Assembly (NCBI RefSeq): GCF_040438925.1 | Contig: NZ_CP159258.1 | Coordinates: 1,192,001-1,256,000, forward strand | Origin: Pseudomonas sp. MYb327 | Lineage (GTDB): Bacteria; Pseudomonadota; Gammaproteobacteria; Pseudomonadales; Pseudomonadaceae | Length of the DNA stretch: 64,000 nt | Direction of reading: 5' to 3' | In this document: positions 26,152 to 35,147 of the stretch, in pieces | Position numbering within the stretch: position 1 is the first letter of the stretch | How the letters are laid out: each line of letters starts with the position of its first letter | The notes under the pieces: generated by a model | Told to the model about the DNA's origin: nothing | Database searches by the model: none | Seen by the model: the letters and a program-made list of their open reading frames with translations, nothing else | Position numbers and translations under genes: made by a program

Positions 26152-27229
26152 TCTCGACGTCAACGGTCATGAACTGCGCAGCGGCCTGCGTTATCCGTGG
26201 CCGCAGGCGCCCGATTCCGGACAGGTGCTTGAAGTGGCACCCGGCGTGTGGTGGTTGCGCATGCCGCTGCCGTTTCGCCTGGACCACATCAACCTCTATC
26301 TGCTGCGCCACACCGACGGCTGGGTCGTGGTGGACACCGGCATGAACACCGATCAGACCCGCGAAGTCTGGGACCGGGTGCTCAGTGAAGTGTGTGGCGG
26401 GTTGCCGCTGCTGGCGGTGGTCTGCACTCACTTTCACTCCGACCATGCCGGTGTGGCTGCGTGGCTTTCGCAGCGTTTCCAGTGCCCGGTGTACATGACC
26501 GCCAGCGAGTTCCAGTCGCTGCACGTCAGGTTTCCCGCCGATCAGCCACCGGGATGGGACTTTCTCGATTTCTACCGCAAGGCCGGCGTCAGCGATGAAC
26601 AAAGTGCCGAGATGTTCGCGGTGATGAGCAACGCGCATTTCCTGCCGGCACCCCTGAACCATTTCCGCCGTTTGCACGAAGGCAGCCTGCTGAATATCGG
26701 TGGCCGTACCTGGCAGGTGATCATCGGTCGCGGTCACTCACCCGAGCATGCCTGTCTGTACGCCGCCGATGACGGCTTACTGATTTCCGGCGACCAGGTG
26801 CTGCCGCGCATCACCTCCACCGTCGGCGTGCATGCCACGGAGCCGTTGGCCAACCCGTTGCGCGACTGGCTCGACTCCATCGAGCACTTGCGCAGTTTGC
26901 CCGACAGCGTGCTGGTGCTGCCGGCACACGAGCGGCCGTTCTTCAATTTGCATCAGCGCCTGGATCAGCTTGAGGCCCATCACCGCGGGCATCTGGCGTT
27001 GATGCTGGCCGACTGTGACGAGCCGCGCACCGTGCTCGAACTGATGGCTTTGTTGTTTCCCAAGTTGTCGGGTCGTTTCGACGAACTGATGGCGCTGGGC
27101 GAAACGTTGGCCCATGCCAACTACCTGGTGGCCGAAGGGTCGCTGGTGCGGGAAGAGGACCGGGGGCGATATCGCTACCGGCGTGCTGTAAGGGGAGCGT
27201 GCGCGGTTACCTCGCTCAGGGTGTTTTGA
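26144..27229 (+). CDS. Metallo-beta-lactamase-fold hydrolase
   Basis: 361 residues. The metal motif THFHSDHAG gives His96, His98, Asp100 and His101; later ligands are suggested by GRGHSPEHACLY and LISGDQVLPRI. It belongs to the broad glyoxalase II/thioesterase-like group, and a C-terminal helical domain of about 100 residues is present. Coupled to a CoA ligase, it may be a thioesterase or lactonase that removes stalled acyl-CoA or opens a steroid lactone; this is conjecture. Not part of the described steroid pathway. Confidence 0.8.
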   Translation: MTDLDVNGHELRSGLRYPWPQAPDSGQVLEVAPGVWWLRMPLPFRLDHINLYLLRHTDGWVVVDTGMNTDQTREVWDRVLSEVCGGLPLLAVVCTHFHSDHAGVAAWLSQRFQCPVYMTASEFQSLHVRFPADQPPGWDFLDFYRKAGVSDEQSAEMFAVMSNAHFLPAPLNHFRRLHEGSLLNIGGRTWQVIIGRGHSPEHACLYAADDGLLISGDQVLPRITSTVGVHATEPLANPLRDWLDSIEHLRSLPDSVLVLPAHERPFFNLHQRLDQLEAHHRGHLALMLADCDEPRTVLELMALLFPKLSGRFDELMALGETLAHANYLVAEGSLVREEDRGRYRYRRAVRGACAVTSLRVF

Positions 27230-27296
27230 GCGGGTGGCACGGCAGCTGTGTTGAACAGTCCAGGCAGCCAGGCGGTTGTCATTCAGGAGAGTCAGT

Positions 27297-28964
27297 GTGA
27301 TCAACAAGAACAACAATAATTCTACGGTCATCGGTTCGTGCGCATTTCAGGTCAGTAGCCTGGCGGCAGCCATTGCGCTGGTGTCTACACCGGTGTGGGC
27401 TGGCGATACGATCGAGTTCGAAAACGGCGCGACCATGGATTGGTCGGTGACCACCAGCTACGGCATCGGTGTGCGCACGGGCAGTCAGAGCTCGCGCTTG
27501 CTGACGATCAACGCCGACGATGCCAACCGCAACTTCGACAGTGGCAGCCTGACCACCAACCGCGTGGGCGCGCTGGCGGAAATGATCCTGCGCAAGGACA
27601 ACTACGGCGCCGTGGTGCGCGGCAGTACCTTCTACGACGACGTCTACCACCGCAAGAACGATAACGACTCGCCCGCCACCGTGAACAAAGACGGCAGCAA
27701 CGACGAGTTCACCAGCGACACCCGCTACTACAGCGGTGGTCGCAGCAAACTGCTCGACGCCTATGTGTTCAGCGGCTGGCGCTTTGACAACGACACGATG
27801 CTTGACGTCAAGGCCGGGCGGCATATCGAATCCTGGGGCGAGAGTCTGTTTTACCCGGGTGTGAACGGCGTACAAAACCCGTCCGACGCGGTAAAAGCGT
27901 CCCAGCCGGGTGTCGAGGTCAAGGAAATACTTTTGCCGGTGGGCCAGTTCTCCGGTTCATTCCGATTGAACCCCCAGCTGACCTTCGGTGCCTACGTGCA
28001 ATACGAATGGAAGGGCACTGAACTGCCGCCGGTGGGCAGCTACCTGTCGGGTAGCGACGTGGTGGGGCCAGGTCGCGAGTTCATCTACGCCAACGGCCAG
28101 AAGATTCCCTACCGCGGCACTGACGAACCGCGTGATGGAGGCCAGTGGGGGGTGCAGATGCGCTACCGCCCGGTGCCGGCCCTGGAGTTGTCGCTGTTCC
28201 ACGTCAACTACCACGACAAGAACCCGGCCACCGCGCTGGTCGGCTACGACCCGCTGCCAGTGGGCGGTGGACGCAACGCCTTCGTCAGCAATGGCTACGA
28301 GATCAAGTACTTCGAAGACATCAAGCTGACCGGTATCAGTGCCTCGACCAAAATCGGCGACACCCAGGTCGGCGCCGAATGGTCGTACCGCGACGGTGCG
28401 CCGGTGATGGTCAATACCGGCCTCGGCGCTGTGCCGGCCAAGGGCAAGGGCCAGCAAATGCAGTTGTCGGCGATCCGTATCCTGGGGGATCGTCCCTGGG
28501 CCAGCCAGACCAGCCTGACTGCCGAAATCATCCGCGTGCAGGTCGACAGCGTCGAATCCACTTCGGCGGCGCCCAACCTGCAAGGTGTAAACCTGCTGCC
28601 TACCCTGGCACCTCTAGTGGCCTCTTCCGATGACTATACCTACAGCACCGCCGCGGGATACCGAACCAAGTCTTCCAGCGCCTACACCGTGGGCGCATCG
28701 TTCAGTTATCCGGGAGTTTTCCAAGGCTGGGATCTGGAAGTCCCCTTTAGCTTCTCCAACGTCTTCAGCGGATCCACGCCCATGGCCGGAAGCATCTCCG
28801 GCGTCGCCGGTGACCGACGCCTGAGCGCGGGCACGACCTTCAAGTACCTAGGCAATCTGGAACTGGGGTTGAAATACATCGCCTACCTGGGTGAAGCCGA
28901 CGCGATCGATCGTCCGTTCGCCGACCGCGACTACGCCACATTCTCGATGAAATACACCTTCTGA
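27297..28964 (+). CDS. DUF1302 outer-membrane beta-barrel protein (copy 1)
   Basis: 555 residues from a GTG at 27297 with AGGAG 8 nt upstream. It has an N-terminal signal peptide ending near VWAGD, many alternating aromatic/polar strands, and a terminal SMKYTF, the aromatic C-terminal signature recognised by the BAM machinery. GRHIESWGESLFYPGVNGVQ is a DUF1302 hallmark. It probably sits in the outer membrane and handles passage or binding of hydrophobic substrates together with DUF1329. The closely related copy 2 is at 46961. Its gap to the preceding gene is only 67 bp with no dyad, so it probably belongs to the 23216 operon. Confidence 0.82.
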   Translation: MINKNNNNSTVIGSCAFQVSSLAAAIALVSTPVWAGDTIEFENGATMDWSVTTSYGIGVRTGSQSSRLLTINADDANRNFDSGSLTTNRVGALAEMILRKDNYGAVVRGSTFYDDVYHRKNDNDSPATVNKDGSNDEFTSDTRYYSGGRSKLLDAYVFSGWRFDNDTMLDVKAGRHIESWGESLFYPGVNGVQNPSDAVKASQPGVEVKEILLPVGQFSGSFRLNPQLTFGAYVQYEWKGTELPPVGSYLSGSDVVGPGREFIYANGQKIPYRGTDEPRDGGQWGVQMRYRPVPALELSLFHVNYHDKNPATALVGYDPLPVGGGRNAFVSNGYEIKYFEDIKLTGISASTKIGDTQVGAEWSYRDGAPVMVNTGLGAVPAKGKGQQMQLSAIRILGDRPWASQTSLTAEIIRVQVDSVESTSAAPNLQGVNLLPTLAPLVASSDDYTYSTAAGYRTKSSSAYTVGASFSYPGVFQGWDLEVPFSFSNVFSGSTPMAGSISGVAGDRRLSAGTTFKYLGNLELGLKYIAYLGEADAIDRPFADRDYATFSMKYTF

Positions 28965-29056
28965 TCGACCACTCAAGATCCGGGTCGCCTTGCTGCGCCC
29001 GGGCCTGACCACAACCTGGAACTGGCCGCAGCGTAACGCTTCGGCATGGAGGCACT

Positions 29057-30268
29057 ATGGGACTCAAAGGGCATGCGGCCATTGTTGGCACCGCACAGTA
29101 CAAACCGGAGAAGTATTCGACCGCGCCCAAGATGTTTCACCTTGAGCAAGTCGCCGACCTGGCGGCCCAGGCCCTGCGCGATGCAGGGCTCAAGGCCTCG
29201 GACCTCGACGGGCTGGTGATCAACGGCCCGCATTTTCATGAAGCCTCGGTGTTCGTACCGGCGATGGCCGCCGAATACCTGGGCCTGCGCCTGAACTTCG
29301 CCGAAGTGGTGGACCTGGGTGGCTGCACCTCGGTCGGCATGGTCTGGCGCGCCGCCGCGGCGATCGAACTGGGCCTGTGCCAGGCCGTTCTGTGCGTTAT
29401 CCCCGCGCGCATGGCGCCATTGGGGCCTGGCGAAGACGCCGGCTGGATGGCCCGCTCCATGCGTTTCGGTGGACACAGTACGGCATTTGGCGCGCCCGAG
29501 GCCGAGTTCGACCTGCCTTACGGGCACATGGGCCAGAACACCGGCTACGCGATGATTGCCCAGCGTTATGCCGCGCAGTACGACTACGACCAGCGGGCGA
29601 TGGCCAAGATCGCCGTCGACCAGCGCACCAACGCCCTGGCCAATCCGCAAGCGATGTTCTATGGCCAACCGTTGACCATCGAACAGGTGCTGGCGAGCAA
29701 AATGGTTGCCGACCCGCTGCACGTTCTGGAAATCGTCATGCCGGTGGCCGGTGGCGCGGCGATGATCATTACCAACAAGCAAGTCGCGGCGCGGGCTCGC
29801 AAACGTCCGTCCTTCATTACCGGGTTTGGCGAACACCTGGCATTCAAGTCGCCGTCCTACGCCGAGGACATGCTGCGCACGCCGATTGGTCCGGCCTCCG
29901 AGCGAGCGTTTGCCATGGCGGGGCTCAAGCCTAAGGACGTCGATGCCGCGCAAATCTACGACTGCTACACCATCACCACCTTGCTGACCCTGGAGGATGC
30001 CGGTTTCTGCGGCAAGGGCGAGGGCATGGCGTTCGTGCGCGAACACGACCTGACCTGGCGTGGCGACTTCCCGATGAACACCCATGGCGGGCAACTGAGT
30101 TTCGGCCAGTCGGCCTCGGCCGGTGGCATGAGCCAGGTGATCGAGGCGGTGACGCAGATCGCCGGCACCGCCGGTGAACGCCAATTGGGCCGCTGCGACA
30201 GCGTCTATGTCTCCGGTACCGGCGGCGTGATGAGTGAGCAGGGCGCATTGATTCTTCAGGGAGCATAA
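29057..30268 (+). CDS. Second thiolase-fold steroid aldolase/lipid-transfer-type protein
   Basis: 403 residues. HAAIVGTAQYKPEKYSTAPK opens an SCP-x/Ltp thiolase fold. DLGGCTSVGMVWRAAAAIEL holds a Cys in the position expected of the fold, and MNTHGGQLSFGQSASAGGM is the late conserved motif. The gene is followed 4 bp later by a DUF35-MaoC fusion, the signature of an aldolase-hydratase couple. With the module at 10329-14026 this gives two complete retro-aldol systems, as expected when a five-carbon bile-acid side chain is removed in two rounds (Sal1/Sal2 in cholate degraders). Which round each serves is not resolved. Confidence 0.8.
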   Translation: MGLKGHAAIVGTAQYKPEKYSTAPKMFHLEQVADLAAQALRDAGLKASDLDGLVINGPHFHEASVFVPAMAAEYLGLRLNFAEVVDLGGCTSVGMVWRAAAAIELGLCQAVLCVIPARMAPLGPGEDAGWMARSMRFGGHSTAFGAPEAEFDLPYGHMGQNTGYAMIAQRYAAQYDYDQRAMAKIAVDQRTNALANPQAMFYGQPLTIEQVLASKMVADPLHVLEIVMPVAGGAAMIITNKQVAARARKRPSFITGFGEHLAFKSPSYAEDMLRTPIGPASERAFAMAGLKPKDVDAAQIYDCYTITTLLTLEDAGFCGKGEGMAFVREHDLTWRGDFPMNTHGGQLSFGQSASAGGMSQVIEAVTQIAGTAGERQLGRCDSVYVSGTGGVMSEQGALILQGA

Positions 30269-30272
30269 GCAC

Positions 30273-31223
30273 ATGTCCAACAACAAACCGATGCCGGTCG
30301 CGACGCAAATCTCCGCGCCGTTCTGGGAAGGCCTGAAGGCTCGCCGCCTGTTGATCCAGCAATGCAATGCCTGCGCGCACTGGAACTTCTACCCGCGCCG
30401 GCATTGCCCGGTGTGCCTGGAACATGACTTGGCCTGGCGCGAAGTCGACGGCGCCGCGACGCTCTACAGCTACACCGTGACGCGCATTGCAACCTTGCCT
30501 GACTTCATCGACGAGATGCCGCAGAAACTGGCGGTGGTCCAGTTGGCTGAAGGGGTGCGCATCAACACCAACCTGGTCGGCCTCGAGGAAAACGAAATCG
30601 AGATCGGCATGCCCTTGCAGCCGGTGTTCGCCGAAGTCGACGCCAAGGGCAACCGCCTGCTGCGTTTCACCGGGGTGGACAAGAATGCGGCGGTGCTTGA
30701 GCCGTTGCCCGCGCAGGACAGTGAACCGGCACCTGTGGCGTCGGATCAACCGCCCGCGCGGCAGATCGACCTCAACGATGGTCCGGCCTTGCAGGCGCTG
30801 GTGAGTGAGCAGTACAGCGACTGGAGCAACGTGGTGGTGGTCGACCAGGCCCTGATCGACGACTTTGCCCGGTTGTCGGGTGACGATTACTGGATCCATA
30901 CCGATCCGGAGAGAGCGCGCCTGCAAAGTCCGTTCGGCGGCACCATTGCCCATGGCGCACTGGTGCAAGTGTTGCAGTCGCGGATGAAACTGGCGCTGGG
31001 CTTCGAAATCAGCGGTTTCACCACCCAGATCAACTACGGCTCCGATCGCCTGCGCTTCCCGGCGCCGGTACCGGCCGGCTCGCGCATCCATTCGCGGGCC
31101 CGGGTGAAAAAAGTCGAAATCCTCGCCCGTGGTACTCAGTTGACCCTTGAACTCAACATTCATGTGGTGGGCCAGGATCGGCCATCGGTGATCAACGACC
31201 TGGTGATCCTGTACATGGCTTGA
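30273..31223 (+). CDS. DUF35-MaoC fusion hydratase, reversed domain order
   Basis: 316 residues. The N-terminal part is DUF35: zinc ribbon CNACAHWNFYPRRHCPVC, then an OB fold to about residue 135. The C-terminal part is a MaoC hotdog with the full R-hydratase motif (LSGDDYWIHTDPERARLQSP, then FGGTIAHG), with Asp and His intact. In the protein at 10329 the order is the opposite and the His is lost, so here the hydratase activity can reside in one chain with no separate small MaoC subunit. It is paired with the aldolase just upstream. Confidence 0.82.
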   Translation: MSNNKPMPVATQISAPFWEGLKARRLLIQQCNACAHWNFYPRRHCPVCLEHDLAWREVDGAATLYSYTVTRIATLPDFIDEMPQKLAVVQLAEGVRINTNLVGLEENEIEIGMPLQPVFAEVDAKGNRLLRFTGVDKNAAVLEPLPAQDSEPAPVASDQPPARQIDLNDGPALQALVSEQYSDWSNVVVVDQALIDDFARLSGDDYWIHTDPERARLQSPFGGTIAHGALVQVLQSRMKLALGFEISGFTTQINYGSDRLRFPAPVPAGSRIHSRARVKKVEILARGTQLTLELNIHVVGQDRPSVINDLVILYMA

Positions 31224-31242
31224 TCCCCGCCGAAGATCCTCT

Positions 31243-31333
31243 TTAGGAGCCGGCTTGCTGGCGATGGCGTCAGGTCAGACAACCCATTCGTCGACCGAAT
31301 GGACGCCATCGCTGGCAAGCCAGCGCCTACAAG
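31243..31333. repeat. REPIN
   Basis: TTAGGAGCCGGCTTGCTGGC is mirrored by GCTGGCAAGCCAGCGCCTAC, and GATGGCGTC/GACGCCATC extends the palindrome inwards. Confidence 0.82.
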
Positions 31334-31404
31334 ATGCGATGGCAATCAGTTCGGTTTGCACATAAATCCCACCATTCCCGCCCCACGTCATTCACGCCAT
31401 TACA

Positions 31405-31422
31405 TAAGCCATTTGGACGATG
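31405..31422 (+). promoter_or_regulatory. Operator-like element before the YCF48/RND genes
   Basis: TAAGCCATTTGGACGATG has a conserved right half and a weaker left half. A -10-like GACTAT lies at 31443-31448. The gap to the start at 31566 is 143 bp, longer than at the other sites. Confidence 0.5.
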
Positions 31423-31565
31423 TGTCCCCCATCCCTTGCGCCGACTATTCCCACCAGAGGCAACGCCCATCTCGATTGCCTCGCATGCCTGGTGCGTGAC
31501 AAAAACAAGAGGATCGGCCCTATGACTTGCCCTATCCACGCCAACCCCGAACAGGAGCGTTGCTC

Positions 31566-32552
31566 ATGCGCTCGGTGATCGGCTACGCGGTTTGCCTGGT
31601 GGTCGCCTTGACCATTGGCTACACCTTTTCCCCCAAATCCCCACCGCAGGCCGAACTGTTGGCCATGCGCCCGGACCGGGTGCAGATCAACGGCCTGTTC
31701 AATCTTGGCGCGCGGGTGGTCGCTGTGGGCGAGCGTGGCAGCATCCTGCTCAGCGATGACCAGGGCGTCAGCTGGCAGCCAGCCCATGTCGCCACGCAAC
31801 GCAATGCCACCCTCACAGCCGTGGTGGCGCTGGACAACAAGCGCTTGCTGGCCGTCGGGCACGACGGCTGGATCCTGCGTTCCGAGGACGCTGGCAACAG
31901 CTGGCAGGAAATACGTTACGACAGCGATCTGGGCGAACCGCTGCTGGGCATCTGGACCGGTGGTGGCGACAGCGTCATCGCGTTCGGCAGCTTCGGCAAG
32001 TTCTATCAATCTCAGGATGGCGGGCAAACCTGGGCCCCGCAGTCCCTGGAGATCGACAACGCGCACCTCAACAGCATGGCCGGTGGCAACGATGGACGGC
32101 GCATGCTGGTGGGCGAGCAAGGGCTGGTGTTGCGGACCACCGACAGTGGCCAGCACTGGCAGACGCTGCCGGCGTTCTACAGCGGCTCGCTGTTCGGCAT
32201 CGTGCGCCTGAGCGCGAAGGACTGGGTGACCTACGGCATGCGCGGGCATGTGTTCGTCAGTCATGACTTCGGCGACAGCTGGACCCAGATCAAAGTCGGC
32301 AACCAACTGCCGCTGTACGGCCATGTGCTGCTGCCCGATCACTCCGGGCTGGTGATCGTCGGTGCCGGTAGTTCGGTGGTGCGTCTGGATGCACAGGGCG
32401 CGCTGGTCGGCGTCGGCCGCCTGGCCGGGCTTGGCACGTTGACCTCGGCGACCGTCGTTGGCTCACGCCTGCTGGTCGGTGGCGAGCGCGGGGTATTGCA
32501 AGGTTCTGGTGGCAGCGTCGCTGCCTTAATGACCACACAGGCCATCCAGTGA
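31566..32552 (+). CDS. YCF48/BNR-repeat exported protein
   Basis: 328 residues from the ATG at 31566 (AGGAG 10 nt upstream). A single hydrophobic N-terminal segment (VIGYAVCLVVALTIGYTF) anchors or exports it. The rest is a beta-propeller of repeated units such as SILLSDDQGVSWQPA, WILRSEDAGNSWQEI, KFYQSQDGGQTWAPQ and VFVSHDFGDSWTQIK. YCF48-like proteins assist membrane-complex assembly in plastids; in proteobacteria they are often encoded before RND permeases, as here (32567). It probably acts in the periplasm as a partner of that permease in lipid or steroid trafficking. Confidence 0.82.
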   Translation: MRSVIGYAVCLVVALTIGYTFSPKSPPQAELLAMRPDRVQINGLFNLGARVVAVGERGSILLSDDQGVSWQPAHVATQRNATLTAVVALDNKRLLAVGHDGWILRSEDAGNSWQEIRYDSDLGEPLLGIWTGGGDSVIAFGSFGKFYQSQDGGQTWAPQSLEIDNAHLNSMAGGNDGRRMLVGEQGLVLRTTDSGQHWQTLPAFYSGSLFGIVRLSAKDWVTYGMRGHVFVSHDFGDSWTQIKVGNQLPLYGHVLLPDHSGLVIVGAGSSVVRLDAQGALVGVGRLAGLGTLTSATVVGSRLLVGGERGVLQGSGGSVAALMTTQAIQ

Positions 32553-32566
32553 ATGAGAGGCGGGCA

Positions 32567-34999
32567 ATGAATCAAAGTAAACACTGGGTGACGCGCTGCG
32601 TCGAAACGTGCGCGGACCATCTGATGGCCTGGCGCAAGGGACTGCTGGCGCTGTTTATTCTGGTGACGCTGGGCCTGGGCTACAGCGCCACCCACACGCA
32701 GCTGGATCCGGGTTTCAACAAGCAGATCCCGGTGCGTCACGAATACATGATCAACTTTCTCAAATTCAGTCGTTACTTCACCGGCGCCAACCGCTTCCTG
32801 GTCAGCGTGCGCTGGAAAGGCGAGGGCGACATCTATAACGCCGAGTACCTGGAGACCCTGCGCAAAGTTACCGACGACGTGTTCTTCATCTCCGGGGTCA
32901 GTCGTCCCAGCGTGACGTCGCTGTTCACCGCCAACGTGCGCTACATCGAAATCACCGAGGAGGGTTTCTTTGGCGACGTGGTGGTGCCGCCGCGCTTCAG
33001 CGGAACCACCGAGGACCTTGCGCAAGTGCGCAGCAACACGGCGGCCTCCGGGCAGGTCGGTCGTCTGGTGGCCAATGACCTGAAGTCGGCCATGGTCCGT
33101 GCAGATCTGCAGGATACCGACCCCAAGACCGGTCAGCCGGTGTCGTATGTCGAGATCGCCAAGCGTCTGGAAGAGATCCGCGGCAAGTACAACAGCCCCA
33201 ATATCGAAATCAACATTGTCGGATTCGCCAAACTGGTGGGCGATGTGGTTGAAGGGTTGAACACCGTGATCGGTTTCTTTGTGGTGGCCTTCGTCATCAC
33301 CGGGCTGCTGCTGTGGCTGTATTCCCGTTCCCTGCGCCTGACAGTGGTGGCACTGGTGGTCGCGTTGCTGCCGGTGGTCTGGTTGTTGGGCCTGTTGCCG
33401 CTGCTGGGTCTGGGTATCGATCCGATGTCGATCCTCGTGCCGTTCCTGATTTTCTCTATCGGCGTGTCCCATGCAGTGCAGATGACCAACGCCTGGAAGC
33501 AGGACGTGCTGGCCGGTAGCAATTCGAAGGAAGCGGCGCGTTCGGCGTTCTGCAAGATCTTCATCCCCGGTTCCCTGGCCTTGCTGATGAATGCCCTGGG
33601 GTTTGCGGTGATCATGCTGATCGACATTCCCATCGTTCACGAACTGGGAGTGACGGCCTGCATCGGCGTGATGTTGATGATCATCACCAACAAACTGATG
33701 TTGCCGGTGATCATTTCCTACCTGCGCCTGGAGCCTGCGCTATTGCGTCGGGCGCAATCGCGGCCGACGGGCAAGCACCGCCTGTGGTGGCGCCTGTCGG
33801 CGCTGGCCGAACCGGGGCCAGCCCTCGGTGTGTTTGTTGTCAGTCTGTTGCTGCTGGCGGGCGGGGCCTACAAGGCGCGTGACCTGGCGGTGGGCGATAT
33901 CGGCGCCGGCGCGCCGGAGCTGCGGACCGATTCGCGCTACAACCAGGACAACAGCAAGATCATCGGCAGCTATTCCATCGGGCTCGATGTGATGTCGGTG
34001 TTCGTCCAGGTCAAGGGTGTCGAAGAAGGTTGCCTGTCGCCTGCGGTGATGCGTGCGGTGGAAGCCTTCGATTTCCGCATGCGTACGGTCACCGGCGTGC
34101 AGTCGATCCAGAGCGTGGCGGACATGGGCAAGCGGGTGATTGCCGGCAATAACGAAGGCAACCCGCGTTGGGCAGCGATTCCGGGATCGCCCCGTGGCTT
34201 GAGTCAGGGCGCGCGGGCCTATGTTCCGGATGACGGCCTGGTCACGGACGGCTGCCAGCAGATGCAGATTCTGGTGTTCCTGGCTGACCACGAAGGCAGC
34301 ACCGTCAGCCATGCGATCGCCGAAGCCCGGCGAATCATCGCTGAAGTCAGCTCGCCGCAAGTCGAGTTCCTCCTGGCTGGCGGCAACGTCGGGGTGATGG
34401 CGGCCTCCAACGAGGCGGTCAAGCGCGCCGAAGTGATCATGCTCGGGGCACTATTCGGATCGGTGGCATTGTTTTGCTGGCTGACATTCTTGTCGATCCG
34501 CGCGGTGCTGTGCATTCTGGTGCCGCTGGCGATTGTCGCGATCCTCTGCAACGCACTGATGACCATGCTCGGGATCGGCCTGAAGGTTGCGACCTTGCCG
34601 GTGATGGCGCTGGGGGTGGGCGTGGGCGTCGATTACGGGATTTATTTGTACGAGCGTATTCAGCACGAAATGCTGCGCGGCACCAACCTGCGCGAGGCGT
34701 TCTATCAGGCCATGTGCCAACGCGGTACGGCGGCAGTATTCACCGCCGTGACCATGTCCATTGGCGTCTGCACCTGGGCTTTCGCACCGTTGAAGTTCCA
34801 GGCCGACATGGGTGTGCTGCTGTCGTTTATGTTTCTGGTCAACGTGCTGGGGGCGATTTTCCTCCTGCCGGCGCTGGCGGCCTGGTTCAATCGCGGGCGG
34901 CCACTGGTCACCGGACGTGTACGCACGCCGGCACCGGCTCAAGGGCAGTTCCGCTTGAAAAACAGCCCTGCTGCACGTGATACCGGGAGCGAAAAATAA
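32567..34999 (+). CDS. RND/MMPL-family permease
   Basis: 810 residues from the ATG at 32567 (GAGAGG at 6 nt). A GTG at 32549 overlaps the previous stop and is the alternative. Topology is that of HpnN/MmpL-like RND proteins: one N-terminal membrane helix, a periplasmic loop, five helices (for example TVIGFFVVAFVITGLLLWLY), a second loop, then a repeat set with GVGVDYGIYLYERI and AVFTAVTMSIG. Such permeases move lipids or hopanoids across or out of the inner membrane, and steroid movement is the natural guess here. It is co-transcribed with the YCF48-like gene. Confidence 0.83.
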   Translation: MNQSKHWVTRCVETCADHLMAWRKGLLALFILVTLGLGYSATHTQLDPGFNKQIPVRHEYMINFLKFSRYFTGANRFLVSVRWKGEGDIYNAEYLETLRKVTDDVFFISGVSRPSVTSLFTANVRYIEITEEGFFGDVVVPPRFSGTTEDLAQVRSNTAASGQVGRLVANDLKSAMVRADLQDTDPKTGQPVSYVEIAKRLEEIRGKYNSPNIEINIVGFAKLVGDVVEGLNTVIGFFVVAFVITGLLLWLYSRSLRLTVVALVVALLPVVWLLGLLPLLGLGIDPMSILVPFLIFSIGVSHAVQMTNAWKQDVLAGSNSKEAARSAFCKIFIPGSLALLMNALGFAVIMLIDIPIVHELGVTACIGVMLMIITNKLMLPVIISYLRLEPALLRRAQSRPTGKHRLWWRLSALAEPGPALGVFVVSLLLLAGGAYKARDLAVGDIGAGAPELRTDSRYNQDNSKIIGSYSIGLDVMSVFVQVKGVEEGCLSPAVMRAVEAFDFRMRTVTGVQSIQSVADMGKRVIAGNNEGNPRWAAIPGSPRGLSQGARAYVPDDGLVTDGCQQMQILVFLADHEGSTVSHAIAEARRIIAEVSSPQVEFLLAGGNVGVMAASNEAVKRAEVIMLGALFGSVALFCWLTFLSIRAVLCILVPLAIVAILCNALMTMLGIGLKVATLPVMALGVGVGVDYGIYLYERIQHEMLRGTNLREAFYQAMCQRGTAAVFTAVTMSIGVCTWAFAPLKFQADMGVLLSFMFLVNVLGAIFLLPALAAWFNRGRPLVTGRVRTPAPAQGQFRLKNSPAARDTGSEK

Positions 35000-35147
35000 A
35001 CCTGCCGGGCCTATTGTGGAGCCCGCGGGCGCTAGGGAAACTGGCAGGCAAGTATCAGTCGAAAAGGGGGGAGCCCTGGGTTCCCCCAGCCGAAATTATA
35101 AAAATAACAAGGGAAGGGCACAGTCCTTACCCGAGCGAGATAAGACT

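Noticed and set aside
24373..26163. Minus-strand open frame of 596 aa opposite the FATP-type ligase
   Set aside because: Antisense shadow of a gene with adenylation motifs; no recognisable domain.
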